NCBI RefSeq assembly: GCF_010093595.1
Contig: NW_022985456.1
Location: 615,744-679,743, forward strand
DNA from: Mytilinidion resinicola
Lineage: Eukaryota > Ascomycota > Dothideomycetes > Mytilinidiales > Mytilinidiaceae
Length of the DNA: 64,000 nucleotides
Direction of reading: 5' to 3'
Below, in pieces: positions 32,238-45,100 of this stretch (its first letter is position 1; each line of letters starts with the position of its first letter). The position numbers were made by a program, and so were the translations under genes. Under the pieces are notes generated by a model, which had not been told where the DNA came from, searched no databases, and saw only the letters and a list, made by a program, of their open reading frames with translations.

Positions 32238-34840
32238 ATGACGAACCACACCAAAACGCCGTTTAGGGTGGTAATCGCAGGCGGGAGCGTCGCCGGCCTT
32301 TCCCTAGCAAATATGCTACAAGCCAATGGCATCGACTATATCATCTTGGAAGCCTACCCCAAAATAGCGCCTCAAGTGGGCGCTAGCATTGGTCTGCTTC
32401 CCCACGGTAACCGTATTCTGGATCAATTGGGCTTGTTCGAGAAGGTGTTATCGTTGGCGCCACCCGTTGATCGGTTCAGCTTCAGAAATCAGAATGGAGA
32501 AATCATCGCAGGGCACACGGGAATAAATAGATCTTTCATGCAACGGAAAGTATCATCATTGCAAAACGCTGAGCTACATCTAACAATCCTCTAGGCACGG
32601 CTATCCAATTCTGTTCATGGACCGCCAAATGGTCTTGCAAGTCCTGTACGATAACATCAAGGACAAATCGAAGGTCCTGACCGACAAACGTGTCACGAAG
32701 GTCGAGGTCAACGAGAAGGGCGTGAAGGCAATTACAAGCGACGGATCTGTGTATACAGGAGACATCATGATCGGTGCAGACGGCATCCATAGCCAAGTCC
32801 GGAAGGAAATGTGGAGGATCGCGGACGAAAAATCACCAGGCAATATCCCCGCGTCAGAGCACGAAGGTTGGCCAACTGATTTTGTTCTTTGAATGACACG
32901 CACTAACTCTTCCGTTAGCCGTCCCTTGTACCTACGGATGCATATTTGGGATTTCGAAACCGTGCGCTGGAATTGAGCCTGGCGGTCTCCATTCCATTTT
33001 TCGCGTGGACAACTCATACCTAGTGAACGGCGGACCCAACGGCCGGGTCTATTGGTTCTATTTCTTCAAACTGCCCAAGAAGGTCTACGGCTCTGACATT
33101 CCCCGGTACACCAAAGAGGAGGAAGCCAAACTCCTAGCGGCAAGAGCCAATGACAATATTTTGCCAAATCTGAAATTTGGCCACCTGGTCAAAGAAAAAA
33201 TCACGACAAACATGACGGCGCTTCCAGAATATATCTTCAAGAGATGGCATTATGACAGGATTCTTAATGTCGGTGACTCTGCGCATAAGGTAATGCTCTT
33301 GCTCTCTATGGAAGTATTGAACTGACATCTGTAGGTTCACCCAATCGCTGGACATGGAGGCAACGGGGCTATCGAGACTGCAGCCGTCCTGGTCAACTTG
33401 CTAGTCACAGCCTTGAAGAAATCGACATCAACTGGCTTGAGTACGAAGGATGTGGACGAAATCTTCACAAAGGTCCAGGACGTCCGCGAGAAACGGGCCG
33501 ACACCCTAATGGAGGCTTCGCACGAGCAGCAGCGCGTGGAGGGCATGGAAACGCCCCTGAGGAAGTTCCAGGCGCTGTACCTCCTCCAGGTTGCCGGGCC
33601 TGAGGACGTCATGTTCAACTTCTCTAGTAACATTCCGTTCGCTGAGAAACTCGACATGGTTGAACTTCCGCCCAAGCCGAAACTGATTCCGTTCAAGGAC
33701 GAGCTCGCGAGTGCGCCGAAATCTAGAGGTATTCATGGCTGGATACTGATGGCGGTGTACGCTACGTGCGGCTTGCTCGCACATTACGGCATGTGGATCA
33801 GATCTGCGGAGTACGGGCTGGCGGACCAGTTTGCAAGCATCATAACCACGGGCGTCTTCCCCGACGATCCGACTTTCCCTCTCAAGCGAACCTACACAGG
33901 CATCGGTGCCATCGACAACTACCTTACTTTCCTCTCAGCCGCTTACATGCCGGGGCTCGCTGGCTGGGACAAAAGCTTCGCAACGCTGCAGATGTACTTC
34001 CTCGGGATGCTTATCCAGCCTATCGCCGTCTGGACAATCGAATCCTGCCGCAAACGCAACGCCCTAACTCTGCTGAGCATCCCAACGGTCTGGCTCACGC
34101 TAGTCCAATGGGCCGGCGTCGGCATCTACATGCCCTTCTACTACATCGCCTACACCTGGATCTCCGACCGCGAGCCCTACTGGTGGGCCCTCTCCCGCTT
34201 CGTCCCCATCCACTACGCCAAAGCCCTCCTCCCCGCCAACATCATCGGCTACGTGCTCCCCACCATCCTCATGTTCCTCCCCTGGCAAGACCCCGCCACG
34301 ATCCAGAACTTCGAGGCCCTGTGGCAGCTCTCCCCGATGTTCGTCCCGCTACTAACCGTCCTCTTCGGCGCCGTGCACAGCTGGCGCTACCCGCAAAAGG
34401 ACGCCCACTTAACGCCCTACGCGAACGAAGAGCCGGCCGACCTGCGCGACCTCCAGCGCATCTACGCCGTCGTGGGCGTGCTGGGCACCGCGCTGCACTG
34501 GGGCATCCTGTTCAAGCTGCTAACATCCACCGACGCGGCGCTCAGCATCAGCTCTGTCTTCGTGCCGGACTTCCGCGCGGAGAAGAAGAGCCTCGGGCAG
34601 GGGATCCAGGCGCTCTTCTTGGCGGATTTCTGGGGCTTCTATCTCGCATCGTATGTGTGGTGCTGCAGCGCCGTGTGGGACTTGAAGCGCGTGGGCCGGA
34701 CGGTGGCGGATGTGGGCAGGGCCGCTGCGCTGATCTTGCTGGCGAATGTGGTTGTGGGGCCGGGCGCGGCGATGGCGGGCGTGTGGTATTGGAGGGAGGG
34801 GGCGATGGCGAGGACGACGGTGCGTAAGGGTAGGGCGTGA
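32238..34840 (+). CDS. FAD-dependent monooxygenase fused to a polytopic membrane domain
   Basis: Exons 32238-32549, ~32596-32866, 32919-33289 and 33335-34840 give about 819 aa. Residues 1-~390 are a PHBH-fold flavoprotein monooxygenase: VVIAGGSVAGLSLANML (Rossmann motif), HGYPILFMDRQ, IMIGADGIHSQVR (DG motif) and NVGDSAHKVHPIAGHGGNG (GD motif). This resembles PaxM/LtmM-type epoxidases of fungal meroterpenoid and indole-diterpene pathways. The C-terminal ~430 residues have about seven or eight hydrophobic helices (for example GWILMAVYATCGLLAHYG, WLTLVQWAGVGIYMPFYYIAY) of a family I cannot name; it is longer than Pyr4-type membrane cyclases. One oddity: the first intron (gtatca 32550 … ctag 32594, with a good ctaac branch site) leaves the frame one base off before HGYP, so either splicing is unusual or there is a one-base insertion. 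Confidence 0.75.
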
Positions 34841-35150
34841 ACGGTGAGACTCTTTGCAAATCGCAGTGCTAAGATAGTTCAAGATATTTTGAACGTTTGG
34901 TGGAGGTAAGAGACGATTTGCTTGCATTGTAAGTAGGTATCGAGCGGCAAAGCCTATCGCAAGATGTTACGGATTTTCCTCCTCCTTGGAGCCATATTCC
35001 GTGTATTGGATTAGCGCATGTATGTCGACTGAGCATTGCGCTTCTTCAGCGAGGGTACTCCCGCCCTGATCGTGAAAAATTTATAGTATTACATAGGCTA
35101 GACATTGGCCTCCTTTCTAGTGGCATATCAAAGGTCCACGGGTTGACCTG
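34841..35150. other. Convergent intergenic region, 0.31 kb
   Basis: Between the stop of the flavoprotein gene and the stop of the Zn2Cys6 gene. No feature is seen. Confidence 0.45.
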
Positions 35151-37405
35151 TTACCAAACGCTCCTGAGCATCGACAAATCCGGAGACAGCGTCTCGAGCT
35201 GGAACTCAGGCCAAGAGAAGGAGTTGACAGGGTCTGAAGGATCATGCAGCGCGCGTCTGTTATTGTTCGCGAGTTTATCTAGCGCGAAATGATTGTCTGC
35301 ATCTTCAGTATTGGCGCTGTTTAGGTCGATGGGGAACCCGAATGAGGAGAGAATGTCGCTAGCAGTTCCGATCCAACCATCGTCATTCTCCATGCGTTCT
35401 TGGTCCGCAACCACAACCGCGTTTTCTTGTTCTGAAACAACAACAGCGCTTTCTCGATGTTCGGGAGCGTACGGAGGGGAATTTTGCGGCGCACTAGGGG
35501 TTTGTGGCGAGGGACTGCTGAACAGACTGGCTAAAGAAGTTCCTTCCACGCTTTCCTCCAGGCCGATCAACATAGATTTCGTGATGGGGAAGTGAAATTG
35601 TACAGCCTCCATGGTTCTGACCATCTGCCGAAGCCATTTCATATCCTCCTCGCGAGAAGTGTTAGGGCCTGGATGCTCCAATATGTGGCTGACCAGGCAT
35701 TCCATGCCAAGTCTCGCATTATCCAACATGACGGACGGGATGTTTTCGGTGCCAAAGATTTCGCGGTAAGTCAACAAGAGACGAGCAATCCGGAGAGCAT
35801 TCTGATAGATGATCTGCTTGGGAAATTCTTGTGAGGGTGGGCTTGACGGCTCGATTTCGCCAAACTTGCGTTTTCGGGAAGCTGAGTTCCGGATAGCTGC
35901 TTGCTGTATTAGAATCCGGAGCTTGCAGTATTGCATGTGCAAGCCGTATGCGGTGGCGTCGAGCTCGGCCATATGGGCGTCGTCATAAGCTATCCCCGGA
36001 GGGAGATTGTCGTACCATGTGCGCAGCTTGGTGTCGAGCTCAACTAGAGTGGCGGCGGTCGTCGTGTGTGTTGCAGAAGGTTTATTCAGAGTTTCTGTGA
36101 TCTCTGCCATAGGAACGCAAAGTCCGACCCAAGCAGTGACCATGGTTGATGCTGGCTCTTTCCGATTATGGCACCAAGTCGTTGCGATATTCATGACGGC
36201 TTTGGGAATGGAGCTAGGCCTCCCTAAATACGTGCACCAAATCCCTTCATACATAATGCACGCGCAGAGAAGGGAGTGCAGCAAGGTGCTCTCAGATGGC
36301 GATGAGTGTTTCTCCCGATTGCACCCTGTCGGAGTATCGGGAATCTGGTGGAGGTCAAGACTGTAAATTGTACGGCATGCCATTCCTACTACGCGTTAGC
36401 ATAATCGGAAACAGGTCATTTTCAACTCACCACATAGCATCCATCCCATTCCATTATGGCCAAGGGTCACTTCGTATTCGCTGAATAAGAGAAACCCTTC
36501 GAGGGACGCAGGAGTCGGATTCTCAAGCGCGCTGGGGATATCCGCTTGGGCTTGCTTGGCATACTCGTGACGAAGAGCTCGTACCGCATGAGATGTGCTG
36601 TGGCGTGCAGCGCAGGCTAATAACACAGATTCTAGGAATTTGGAATACCACTGCGATGGGCTTCCTATAGCTCGGTGCTTCATGAACGTCTTTTTGTCCA
36701 CAAGAAACACCCAGAGAGGCTGATACTTGAAGTATGACTGAAGAAGATGGTACCTCAGCTGAGCTGAGTTCTTATCTAAAGCAATTCCGGGAGGCGCGGG
36801 CTCGTCTGGCAAGGAATCAAGCCAATGATTCCCAGGTGGGGAGATTTGCTGTTGCACATTCGGACTGAAGGGGCCATACCCGTGATCGCAAGTAGACTGC
36901 GGGGCGGAAGCATTTGGCGGAGACATGACAGTTGCATTCGCGCCGTTTGATGGGCGAGCAAGGTGCGCGGCTTGCGTGTAGTTTTCGTCGGCCGTATCTC
37001 CCGAGCGTCCGTTTTGGACTGGCGGGTTTCCCAAGAGAGTCTCTAAATTCCGAATACGTTCCCGCAGCGTCTCGATATGCGCCCGCGATGTCCATCTGGA
37101 GACTGCGTTAGCTAGCAGAGAGGAATGACGGGGTTTCTGGGAAGCCCTACTTCCTGCGGTCCTCGTGGACGACACAATTGGTCTCCGACTGCTGACAGGG
37201 AGTACAAGGGCGGCCCGGGTCAAGCTTCTGGACGTCGCACTGTCAAAACGGCGTTAGGCTCGTACGGCATACGCGGTGGACGAGAGGGGAAAAAGTAGCT
37301 CCGGTGATGCACCTTGACTTTGCGCTGCCGACAGGTCTGGCAGGCAAGCGACGCGCGCACTCGAGTAGCAGTGGTCGTCGAAGACGATGTTTGGGCCGGC
37401 ATCAT
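35151..37405 (-). CDS. Zn2Cys6 fungal transcription factor
   Basis: Exons 37313-37405, 37151-37239, 36431-37095 and 35151-36385 (minus strand) join to 2082 nt, 693 aa; a second ATG at 37402 is equally possible. The binuclear zinc cluster is split by the first intron: CQTCRQRKVK | CDVQKLDPGRPCTPCQQSETNC, spacing C-X2-C-X6-C-X10-C-X2-C-X6-C. A coiled-coil dimerisation helix follows (HIETLRERIRNLETLL). The middle is the fungal-specific regulatory region (LRYHLLQSYFKYQPLWVFLVDK; LFSEYEVTLGHNGMGWMLCGMA). The C-terminus is acidic and Ser/Pro-rich, a likely activation region. It is convergent with the flavoprotein-membrane fusion gene 310 bases away, so it may regulate it, but no further pathway genes surround them. 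Confidence 0.88.
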
Positions 37406-38630
37406 GGCGACGAGAAGGGGAGGGGGGAGTCAAGGGGAGGGGGGAGTCAAGAGGAGGGGGATTGTTTTGAAGACTGGAGGTTGAAGGTTGGAGGCTGAGA
37501 ATAGAATACCCCAGAGAACGTGGGAGGTGGAGCGTGCTGCGAACGTGGAGCCCCGGACGGCCTGGAGGCGGGGAGGGCCCCCGCCTCGGTACCGATGGCA
37601 GGTATTGCATACCACACCATCGGCATTCGCCGAGCAAGTATCACGGAGAATTGGGCTCCCTTGAACATGAAGTGGCAGTCCTCGAAGTCGGGCGAAGTTC
37701 TAATGCATATTCTGTGTCAAGCTAATTATTCTTTTTTCTATAGGCTTGCTTGTGTACACGCGCCTAGCACTGCTTAGGGCCCTCTGATGCATGACTAGAA
37801 ACTATCGAGCGAGAGTTTTGGCAAGCGTAATAGCTCTTCGGACCACCTCAGACGGTGCCTAAATGGACTCCCACTTTACGTTCAAGGCAGCTTCAGGGGC
37901 TTGGTTAAATGCGGGCGTATGTTGTGTTAGAATAGTACCCTTTCTATTACAGCACCACGTCATAAGTTTGGGCACACTGATACCCTGACACTGTTGTGAG
38001 GAGCCCCCTAGCTAGCAGGTATTGGCCTTGTCAAAAGGTAGTCTAATCTCCACTGCGTTGGTCTTTACATCGAATGTGGGATTATAAAAGCCTATCGGGG
38101 TACCCCACGCAGTTGCAACCAGTGTTTAAACATACAGAATGGTGCTGTAGGCCTTCGTGGTCCATACCAATCTTTTTCAGTTCCACATTAGCATCCAGAC
38201 AACACACTCTAGCCACCGTTAGAGGACCTCCAGCACGCTATGAAAACCTAGGTAGGTAGGATGTTGAAACTCCAAGCTTGCAAATGAGACCGAATCTTGC
38301 GCGTATATTTAACAAGCCCTTACCAATGTCAAGGGCGCCCCAGCATACTCCTAATACCCGACCCAAATATAAAGTCCCCAAGCACGCAAATGAGACTTGC
38401 ATCATTCATTGTAGCTCGCAACCCCTTGCAAACGTTAGAGTCACGCTGCATCGATTTTTCTCTTGTTCGCATGTCTCATATATCATGTGACGTTTCATTG
38501 CTACAAGAGTTTCTTATCGTCATAGTCTTCTCAATCTCTAGGTATCCTTGTCTCTTCCAGCTTTCCCCGCCTATACAACTATATAGACCTCACAATTCCT
38601 CACCGCCATCGCCCTTCGGGCCCCCTGCTT
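37406..38630. other. Intergenic, 1.2 kb
   Basis: Promoter side of the Zn2Cys6 gene, with a G-rich direct duplication (gagggggagtcaag unit, twice, about 37420-37452). No coding sequence is supported. Confidence 0.45.
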
Positions 38631-38756
38631 CACTGACGAGTGGCGCAGCGGCAAGGAACCGGCCGAGGGTCGAAAAAACCCCTTGTGCGAGGGGTTTTTA
38701 GTAGGGCTTCAGCCCGAGTTTTTTGGTTCTGGGTTCGATTCGCACGGGTGTCAGTG
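38631..38756 (+). repeat. tRNA-related element (A box, hairpins, B box inside a 7-bp inverted repeat)
   Basis: TGGCGCAGCGG (38641-38651) fits the RNA polymerase III A box and GGTTCGATTC (38732-38741) the B box. The ends CACTGAC and GTCAGTG pair perfectly. Between the boxes lie a perfect 10-bp hairpin AAAAACCCCT/AGGGGTTTTT (38674-38699) and a GGGCT/AGCCC hairpin (38704-38715). A normal cloverleaf cannot be folded: the T stem has two mismatches and the A box is three bases too far from the terminal stem. Best read as a tRNA-derived SINE head or tRNA pseudogene. One copy only is seen in the window. Confidence 0.45.
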
Positions 38757-39144
38757 ATGAGTGAGGTTGTCTCTTTTTGCTAATCGACACGATATGATTA
38801 GGGTCTACTATACTCCTCACTTGAGCGAGGGCAGAGCGAGTTCATCACAATCAACACGTCAAATTCACTGTAGATCGAAGCATTGATCGATTGAAAGCTC
38901 TTCAAAAACGAGCATTCATCTATATCTATTACAATTCAATAACTCAGCTTTCTAAGAACCTGTCTATCCCTATCCTGAACCCAACTTAGAAAAAACGCCA
39001 ACCCATCTAATTTACAGCACCAGAACTCCCCGCTCTCATTTCCGACAAAAGAAAAAACCACATGAAGATGTACAACCCCGCTCTCATTCCCAACAAAATA
39101 AACACATGAAGATGTTGTACACCACCCCAACCCCAACCCAAAGC
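38757..39144. other. Intergenic, 0.39 kb
   Basis: Contains a short imperfect direct duplication (ccccgctctcatttccgacaa- and ccccgctctcattcccaacaa-like, about 39028 and 39076) just after the end of the glucan synthase gene. Nothing else is seen. Confidence 0.45.
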
Positions 39145-42100
39145 TCACGGCTTACTCAACTGCTCCTTCCGGAACCACACAAAGAACCCCACACAAATAC
39201 TCCCCTGGCACACAAGCGCCACCCAGAACCACGGCTTGTCCAGCCCCTGCAGCAGCCCCGCCGAGAAATCGGGAAACACATCCCCAGGCCCAACCTTATC
39301 CGGTGCAGTTGCTCTGGCTAGGATAGTCGCCACGGACCCGAGGACCTGCGCTGCGATGAGCGTGAAGGCTAAGTGGATGCGCGTCAACGTCTGCAGGAGG
39401 ATCATGCCGAGCCCAACGCCTTGGACTGTATCGAGGAGCCCGAGCCAGAGCCATAGAGAACGGCCGAGGAGTGCGCTGGCGATTGGGGAGCCGGCCCAGG
39501 GGAGATAGAGGCCGATTCCTGAGACGCCCCAGAGCATCTGGAGCCAGCGAGGCGCGCCCAGACCAATGGCGAAGATGGGGAGGATCCAGGTGTGCGAAAT
39601 GGAGAGGCGGGAGAAGATCCAGAGTAGCGCGGCCCAGAGGAAGACGAAGAAGAAGAGAATCAAGAGAATGATAGACCAGGCGGGCGCGTGGCGCGAGGCG
39701 AAGAGGTACGACCAATTGCGGCCATACGGCGCGGAGAGGAAGTAGTTCTGCACCACGACAGCGACAAAGAACCAGAGGATGATGTTGCGGCGGCCGAGGG
39801 ATTTATAGAACGAGGGGACAGCCCCGGGCTCCTGGCGGTAGAAGTCTGGCAGGCCGAGGAAGAGGACTAGGCCGATGGCCCAGAGGAGGATAGCGATCGG
39901 GACGGTGATGACGGTGATGCGCCAGGTGGAGGTGAGGGCGGTGTTGGTCGTGAGAATGCCGGACGCGGTGGATTGCGTGAGGCGGCTGCCCCAGAACCAG
40001 AGCGCGACGACGTAGATCTGCTGCGTGCCTTGGATGACGCAGGCGCGGTAGACCCAGTCTTTAACGGGACTGCCGCCTTCATCGCCGAAGTTGAGCGCGA
40101 AGTAAAGAGATCCGCTGGAGGAGGCGGTGGCGTAGCAGCCTGTAGCGATATTTTGCAACCAGCCAGTGCCGGAAACGGAATGGGCGAAAGGAGCAACGCC
40201 GAGGAAGAGAAATGCCAGGCCGTAAAATACGAAAGGTAGAGAGAGGACGTAGATGGATTTGAGAGTGCGAAACACAAACCACCACATTATTGATGTCACC
40301 AGGTAGATCGTTGCCACGATGTAGAGCTTTTCGGCAGATTGACCGACTGTTCCTGTGAGTAGGTTGATCTGATACGAGTTTGCGGCGATGATCTGAGCAA
40401 AAGCCAGCAAGAAAGCGTAGATGGGCCAATCTCCGATTTTGATCGAGAGATACCTTGAAAATGTTAGCATACTTAAGTTCGAACACTCTTCCCGGAATTG
40501 GACATACTTTTTCAGACCAGTTGGTGGCTTGTAGTCTCTTCCGAGTAAGAATTCATCGTTGAAAGACTCCTCACTCATGACGCTAGGCGTCGGTGGCGCC
40601 GAGCTACCTGGTAGGCTAACGCTGCTCTCGAGATGTGCAGATACCGGATGGACGTACACAGAGCCCCGTAACTTGGCTTCTCGGAATCTTCCAAACCAGC
40701 GCTTTTCGGATTTCACGAGGAACTCTTCGATACACAGCTCGCTTTCCGAATTCTTGCCGTTCAGCTTTTCCAGACGTGACGAAAAAGCATTGTAGTACTC
40801 GCCTGTAGAGTCCGTGAAGAACGGGTCCACTTTCTGAAGCTTGAAATCTTGTCTTTCGCCGACGACAGAGTCAACGCTGAGCGGTGATGCAGAAGTAGGG
40901 CGGGAAGAATGAGCTGGCGGTGGCGGACGCAGGAAGTCTTCCGGACCTGGTGAAGTAGGTGTACTGGGCATTGCTGACAACGGAGACGGAACAGAGCTTC
41001 GAGTTCCACGCTTTTTGGATGCCGGCACTGATGTACCCTGTGCGGCTCTCAATTTGCGAATTTGTTCCAACTCTTTGTCGTCGAGGAGATACTCATCACC
41101 GATTCGGCGCATCTTATCGTCAGTCTCACAATCAGAATTGTATGGTGACGCATGGGCCGGAAGCTTAGATTCGGGTCGTCGCCTTTGCAACTTGCTGATT
41201 CCATGCCCCGGGCCAGATTTGACCCCAAGAGAAAGCTTATGGTGACTGAACAGGCTATCTCTGCCAGCTTGCCCCTCGCGAAGAGTATCGAGGATTCGGG
41301 AAAATGACACAGGACCTTCAAGCGAGACCGTAGATCCCAAATTATGTGTGAAGGGCGGTAAGGGTGGTGTAGCGGCGCCACTAGAGGAGCGAGGTTGGCC
41401 TCGTGTGGGAGAAGATGCCCGGGAAGATCCGCGAGATGAGGGTTTTGCTGCCTCGCGCTTGTGCATTTTGATTGACGTCGACTGCAGAATCTCCAAATCT
41501 TCCTTCCATTGCTCGACAGGAAAGCGTTGTATTGCAGACCTTGCGCGCATCATGGCTCGGGCGTCAGTCTTCGATGCCAGCGCAGCATCAAGGGCCATTC
41601 GGAATTGCTGTAGCAGATGCGATGCGCTGGTGCTTTCGACGGTGTACCACCATCCGGGCATGTTTCCCAGACCGCCGCTAGATAAAAAAGAAGTGTGAGA
41701 AGCGAATTGAGACGAAGATAGATTGATAGTGGGGAGGAGGAGGGGCAAGGGAGGTCGAATGTACTTACACTCTTGCTCCTACTCCGAGAGCACCTTTCCT
41801 ACCGAATTCGACGGCTACCAATCCAAATGGCTCGTCTCGCGAAGGAATGAGGGCAAATTCTGCACCGCTGAAAATGTACGGTGGGAGGGCTGTGAACTCA
41901 GGCTTCGAATAAACGCGGCCCGGATAGAGCTCCATCATCTTACCCAGTTTCAATGCGGCAAATTTTCCATAAAGATCAATGACAGGACCGATGCAGATCA
42001 ATTGGACATTTGGGTTTTCCTCGAGGACTTTAGGGAACGTATCAGCGATGAGATCGACGCCTTTCTGCAGTGACCAGCGACCGACGAACACGAAGAGTTC

Positions 42101-45100
42101 GGCATCTGGGTTCTGATCAAGACTGGCCCACTCCTGCGCTTGTCGTTTTAATTCTGCTCTGCCGTTCTCGAATTCGGTGTCGATGTGTATGTCTTCGTCT
42201 TTGGGCAGCTTCTTGTCCCATGCGGAGAGATCACTGGGATCTGGATTTGCGAGAGCTCCAATTTTGGAAAGACCCCAGAAGATTGGATACCGAGCGAACG
42301 CTCTTGTGCCGTATTTCTTGGACACTCCAACTGCGCCAAAGCCCTTTTGGTGGATGCGAAGATAGCTTGCTCCGGCATGGAGCAGATTAAATACCGATCC
42401 AAATTGAATATACTCGGATACTATGCTATAGTCTAGATCGAATACTTCACACACTTCCTGGCTTTCCTTGGGGGTCCTCATTGGCCAAAGACCCTGGAAC
42501 TCGGCGTTGTGGAGAGATAGACAGCATGGAATGGTTTTCGGCAAGAGATACAGCGGCGCTGCTGCTCCATGGTAGTCGTTGATGTGGTAGAGATCGACGG
42601 GGAAGCGTTCGATGGTCTTTGCAATACATGAGTTCCACGCTGCGTAGTATATTGCGCTGTCGAGGTCGTCCATTCTGGCAGGGTAGGGCTCTGCCTTGCT
42701 TTGCTTCCTGAAAAGGGGAGAATCCAGAAGGACGTATGTTATGTTCTTCAGCGTGTGATACTGCACTTGCACTTCGTAGATGTTGCCTAATATCCTAACA
42801 GCCATCGGCTCAGCGGGTCGATCCGTGGGATAATCGACGCCGCCCACACAAGGAACCACCCAGATTAAATCTTGATGCTCAAGGTTCTTTCCCATCAACT
42901 GCGCCATCACTCCCAGTCCTCCTATCTTGATCTTAATAGCCCAATCCTCGATATCATACTCCATAGTGGCAATCAAGACGCAGCGTCTGCTGGGTGGCTT
43001 GGCTGGAGTCACGGTGCCTGATGGGTGAGACGGGGATCCAAAAGATATAGACAGAGGCCCAGGAGGTGTAACTGGGGTTCCAGGAGACCTGGAAGAGAGA
43101 ATTTCAGAAAGTCTAGGACTGAATGCGTTACGTTTGAAAAGGCGTCTAGGCGGGGGCGCATTAACAGTCTCGCTAGATTTCATCGTTTCGTGTGTCCATC
43201 GCAACGCGGACGGGATGATGGATGCCTTCTCGGATGCACCAAATTCGTTGAACTTGACTCCATAGAACGACTGCATGTACAGCCAGACACCAAAGATAGC
43301 CGCCAAGACTGGGATAATCCAAAGAAGAAGAAAGAGAGTTAGTTGATACCATCTGTTCCCCACAGGTACGCGTTCGAAGCTCAAATTGCCATCGTCGAGG
43401 GAAAATGTATACGCCAAATACGGAGATGGCGGCGAGGTGGTGAAATTAACCACAACATCAGCGAGGGTATTAGGGGGCATTCGATCGAGTACGCCGTCTC
43501 CGTCTACATCCCCGTAGACACCGGTCGCATCGGGCTGGCCATTTGGATCTAGGCCCCATTGGTTGACTTGGAAATGATCGGGCCATTCTGACATGAAGTG
43601 GAATTGCCATCGACCGCCGTTCCCAAGCTCCATCTTGTTCTTCAATCCAGAATCGAAGCCAAATTGGTTAAATCTGCCGTGCGCGAAGAGATGGGGAAAG
43701 CGACGCGGTGGGTCATTCTCACGGTGGAGATCTGCGTGTTGGATGACGGCGCTACTACCTAGAAGCTTACTCCAGTACTGCGCGATGATATGCTGGTCGC
43801 TCCATTCTTGGGCCTTCGTTCCGGTCCAGTTTAGTTTCATGAGGGTGTCGTTTCCGCCGTTATATGGCATCCAGTCACTCCATGTAGACTCCCAATCCAA
43901 TGAATATCGCCACAAATCAGCCCCGGCGGCTTTGTGCGAGATATAGAGAGTCTTGTTCTCTGGGAATTCGTGCAGAAGATTTCTCGTATAGTTAGCGACC
44001 CGGGGAAAGATCACTGGATTGTCCCATTGTCCAATTCGTAGCAAGAATCGATCTACAGAGCCGGTGGAGACTTGCGTCTTGGTGCGCGGTTTGTCCATAG
44101 TAACCTGGTGAATACCGTCTGACACGTTGTCGAGCGTACCTCTCCAGGTCCAGAGGGTAGGAATACCGCCAATGAAGTCAGATGTATTTTTGGCAGGGAC
44201 CATCGTACAGTTGACGCTGTTTTTATCAAGTATTGGCACGGATTTATCCCTAGTCGTAGAATTGATGTAAAGAGAAGCAGTGACTTCATTGCAGTCCATT
44301 TCCTGGTTGAAATCAAACTCAATTTCGAGGGACTGTTGCTTGCCGGGGCCGTTGGTGGACGGCAGCCGATAATCGTGGCCAGGGAAGAACTCGGTGATCA
44401 TCGGAGGAGCTTCCACGTGCTGGATTTTGGGCACATATGCCTTGAACTCGTATGCCTTCATCTCAAGTTGGCTGACACAACCACTGGAACTCTGTGATCC
44501 ATCTTGCTCTACTGCTGATTCGCCCAAAACCAATTCATCGTAAGGGTAAAAAAGATTCTTGACGGTGGTTCCAGCATCAAAGGCAGACACTAGCGCTTTT
44601 TCTTGGCTTGTGCAGTCGAATTGGTAGTTGACGGTTGTGTTGTCGTTATGGTAAACGAACCAAATGGATTGGTTCCCCTTTCCCTTACCTGACAAGTCTT
44701 GAAATTCGGGCATGGTGGCCCGTAACACGCTCCATAACCCTGTCTCCGTTGCGACTCCATTGCTACCAGGCAGGAAGACGTCTTTTGTTTGATTCGAAAG
44801 AGCTTGTAGGAGATAGCCTGTTCTCAGTCAGTACTGTAAAACGATACCAAGAAGCGACCCTAGCCTACCATCGTTCAAAACCGGGTATGCGTTTCTCATA
44901 GAGTACATAGACTTGACAATATTGCGCACGGGATGTGCAGGATCCCGATGGTCCCAACTAACTCGCTCGTCTTCGCATCCACGGAGAGCCGAATCCAGAG
45001 GCATCTGGTAGTACTGAACACTTCCGAGCTTGTAGCATCCATGCGTTTGCCAAGCTGCGCTGGAACTGATGGGCTGCCTTCCGAAGATGTAATTGTCAGC

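Noticed and set aside
33766..34827. 353-codon Arg/Pro/His-rich ORF on the plus strand
   Set aside because: Shadow frame of the membrane domain; its extreme composition comes from high third-position GC in the true frame.
30054..37405. Secondary-metabolite gene cluster around the flavoprotein and Zn2Cys6 genes
   Set aside because: No polyketide synthase, NRPS, prenyltransferase, terpene synthase or P450 is present in the window; two genes alone do not make a cluster.
38631..38756. Functional tRNA gene with an intron
   Set aside because: The T stem has mismatches, the spacing from terminal stem to A box is wrong and no anticodon arm can be placed.
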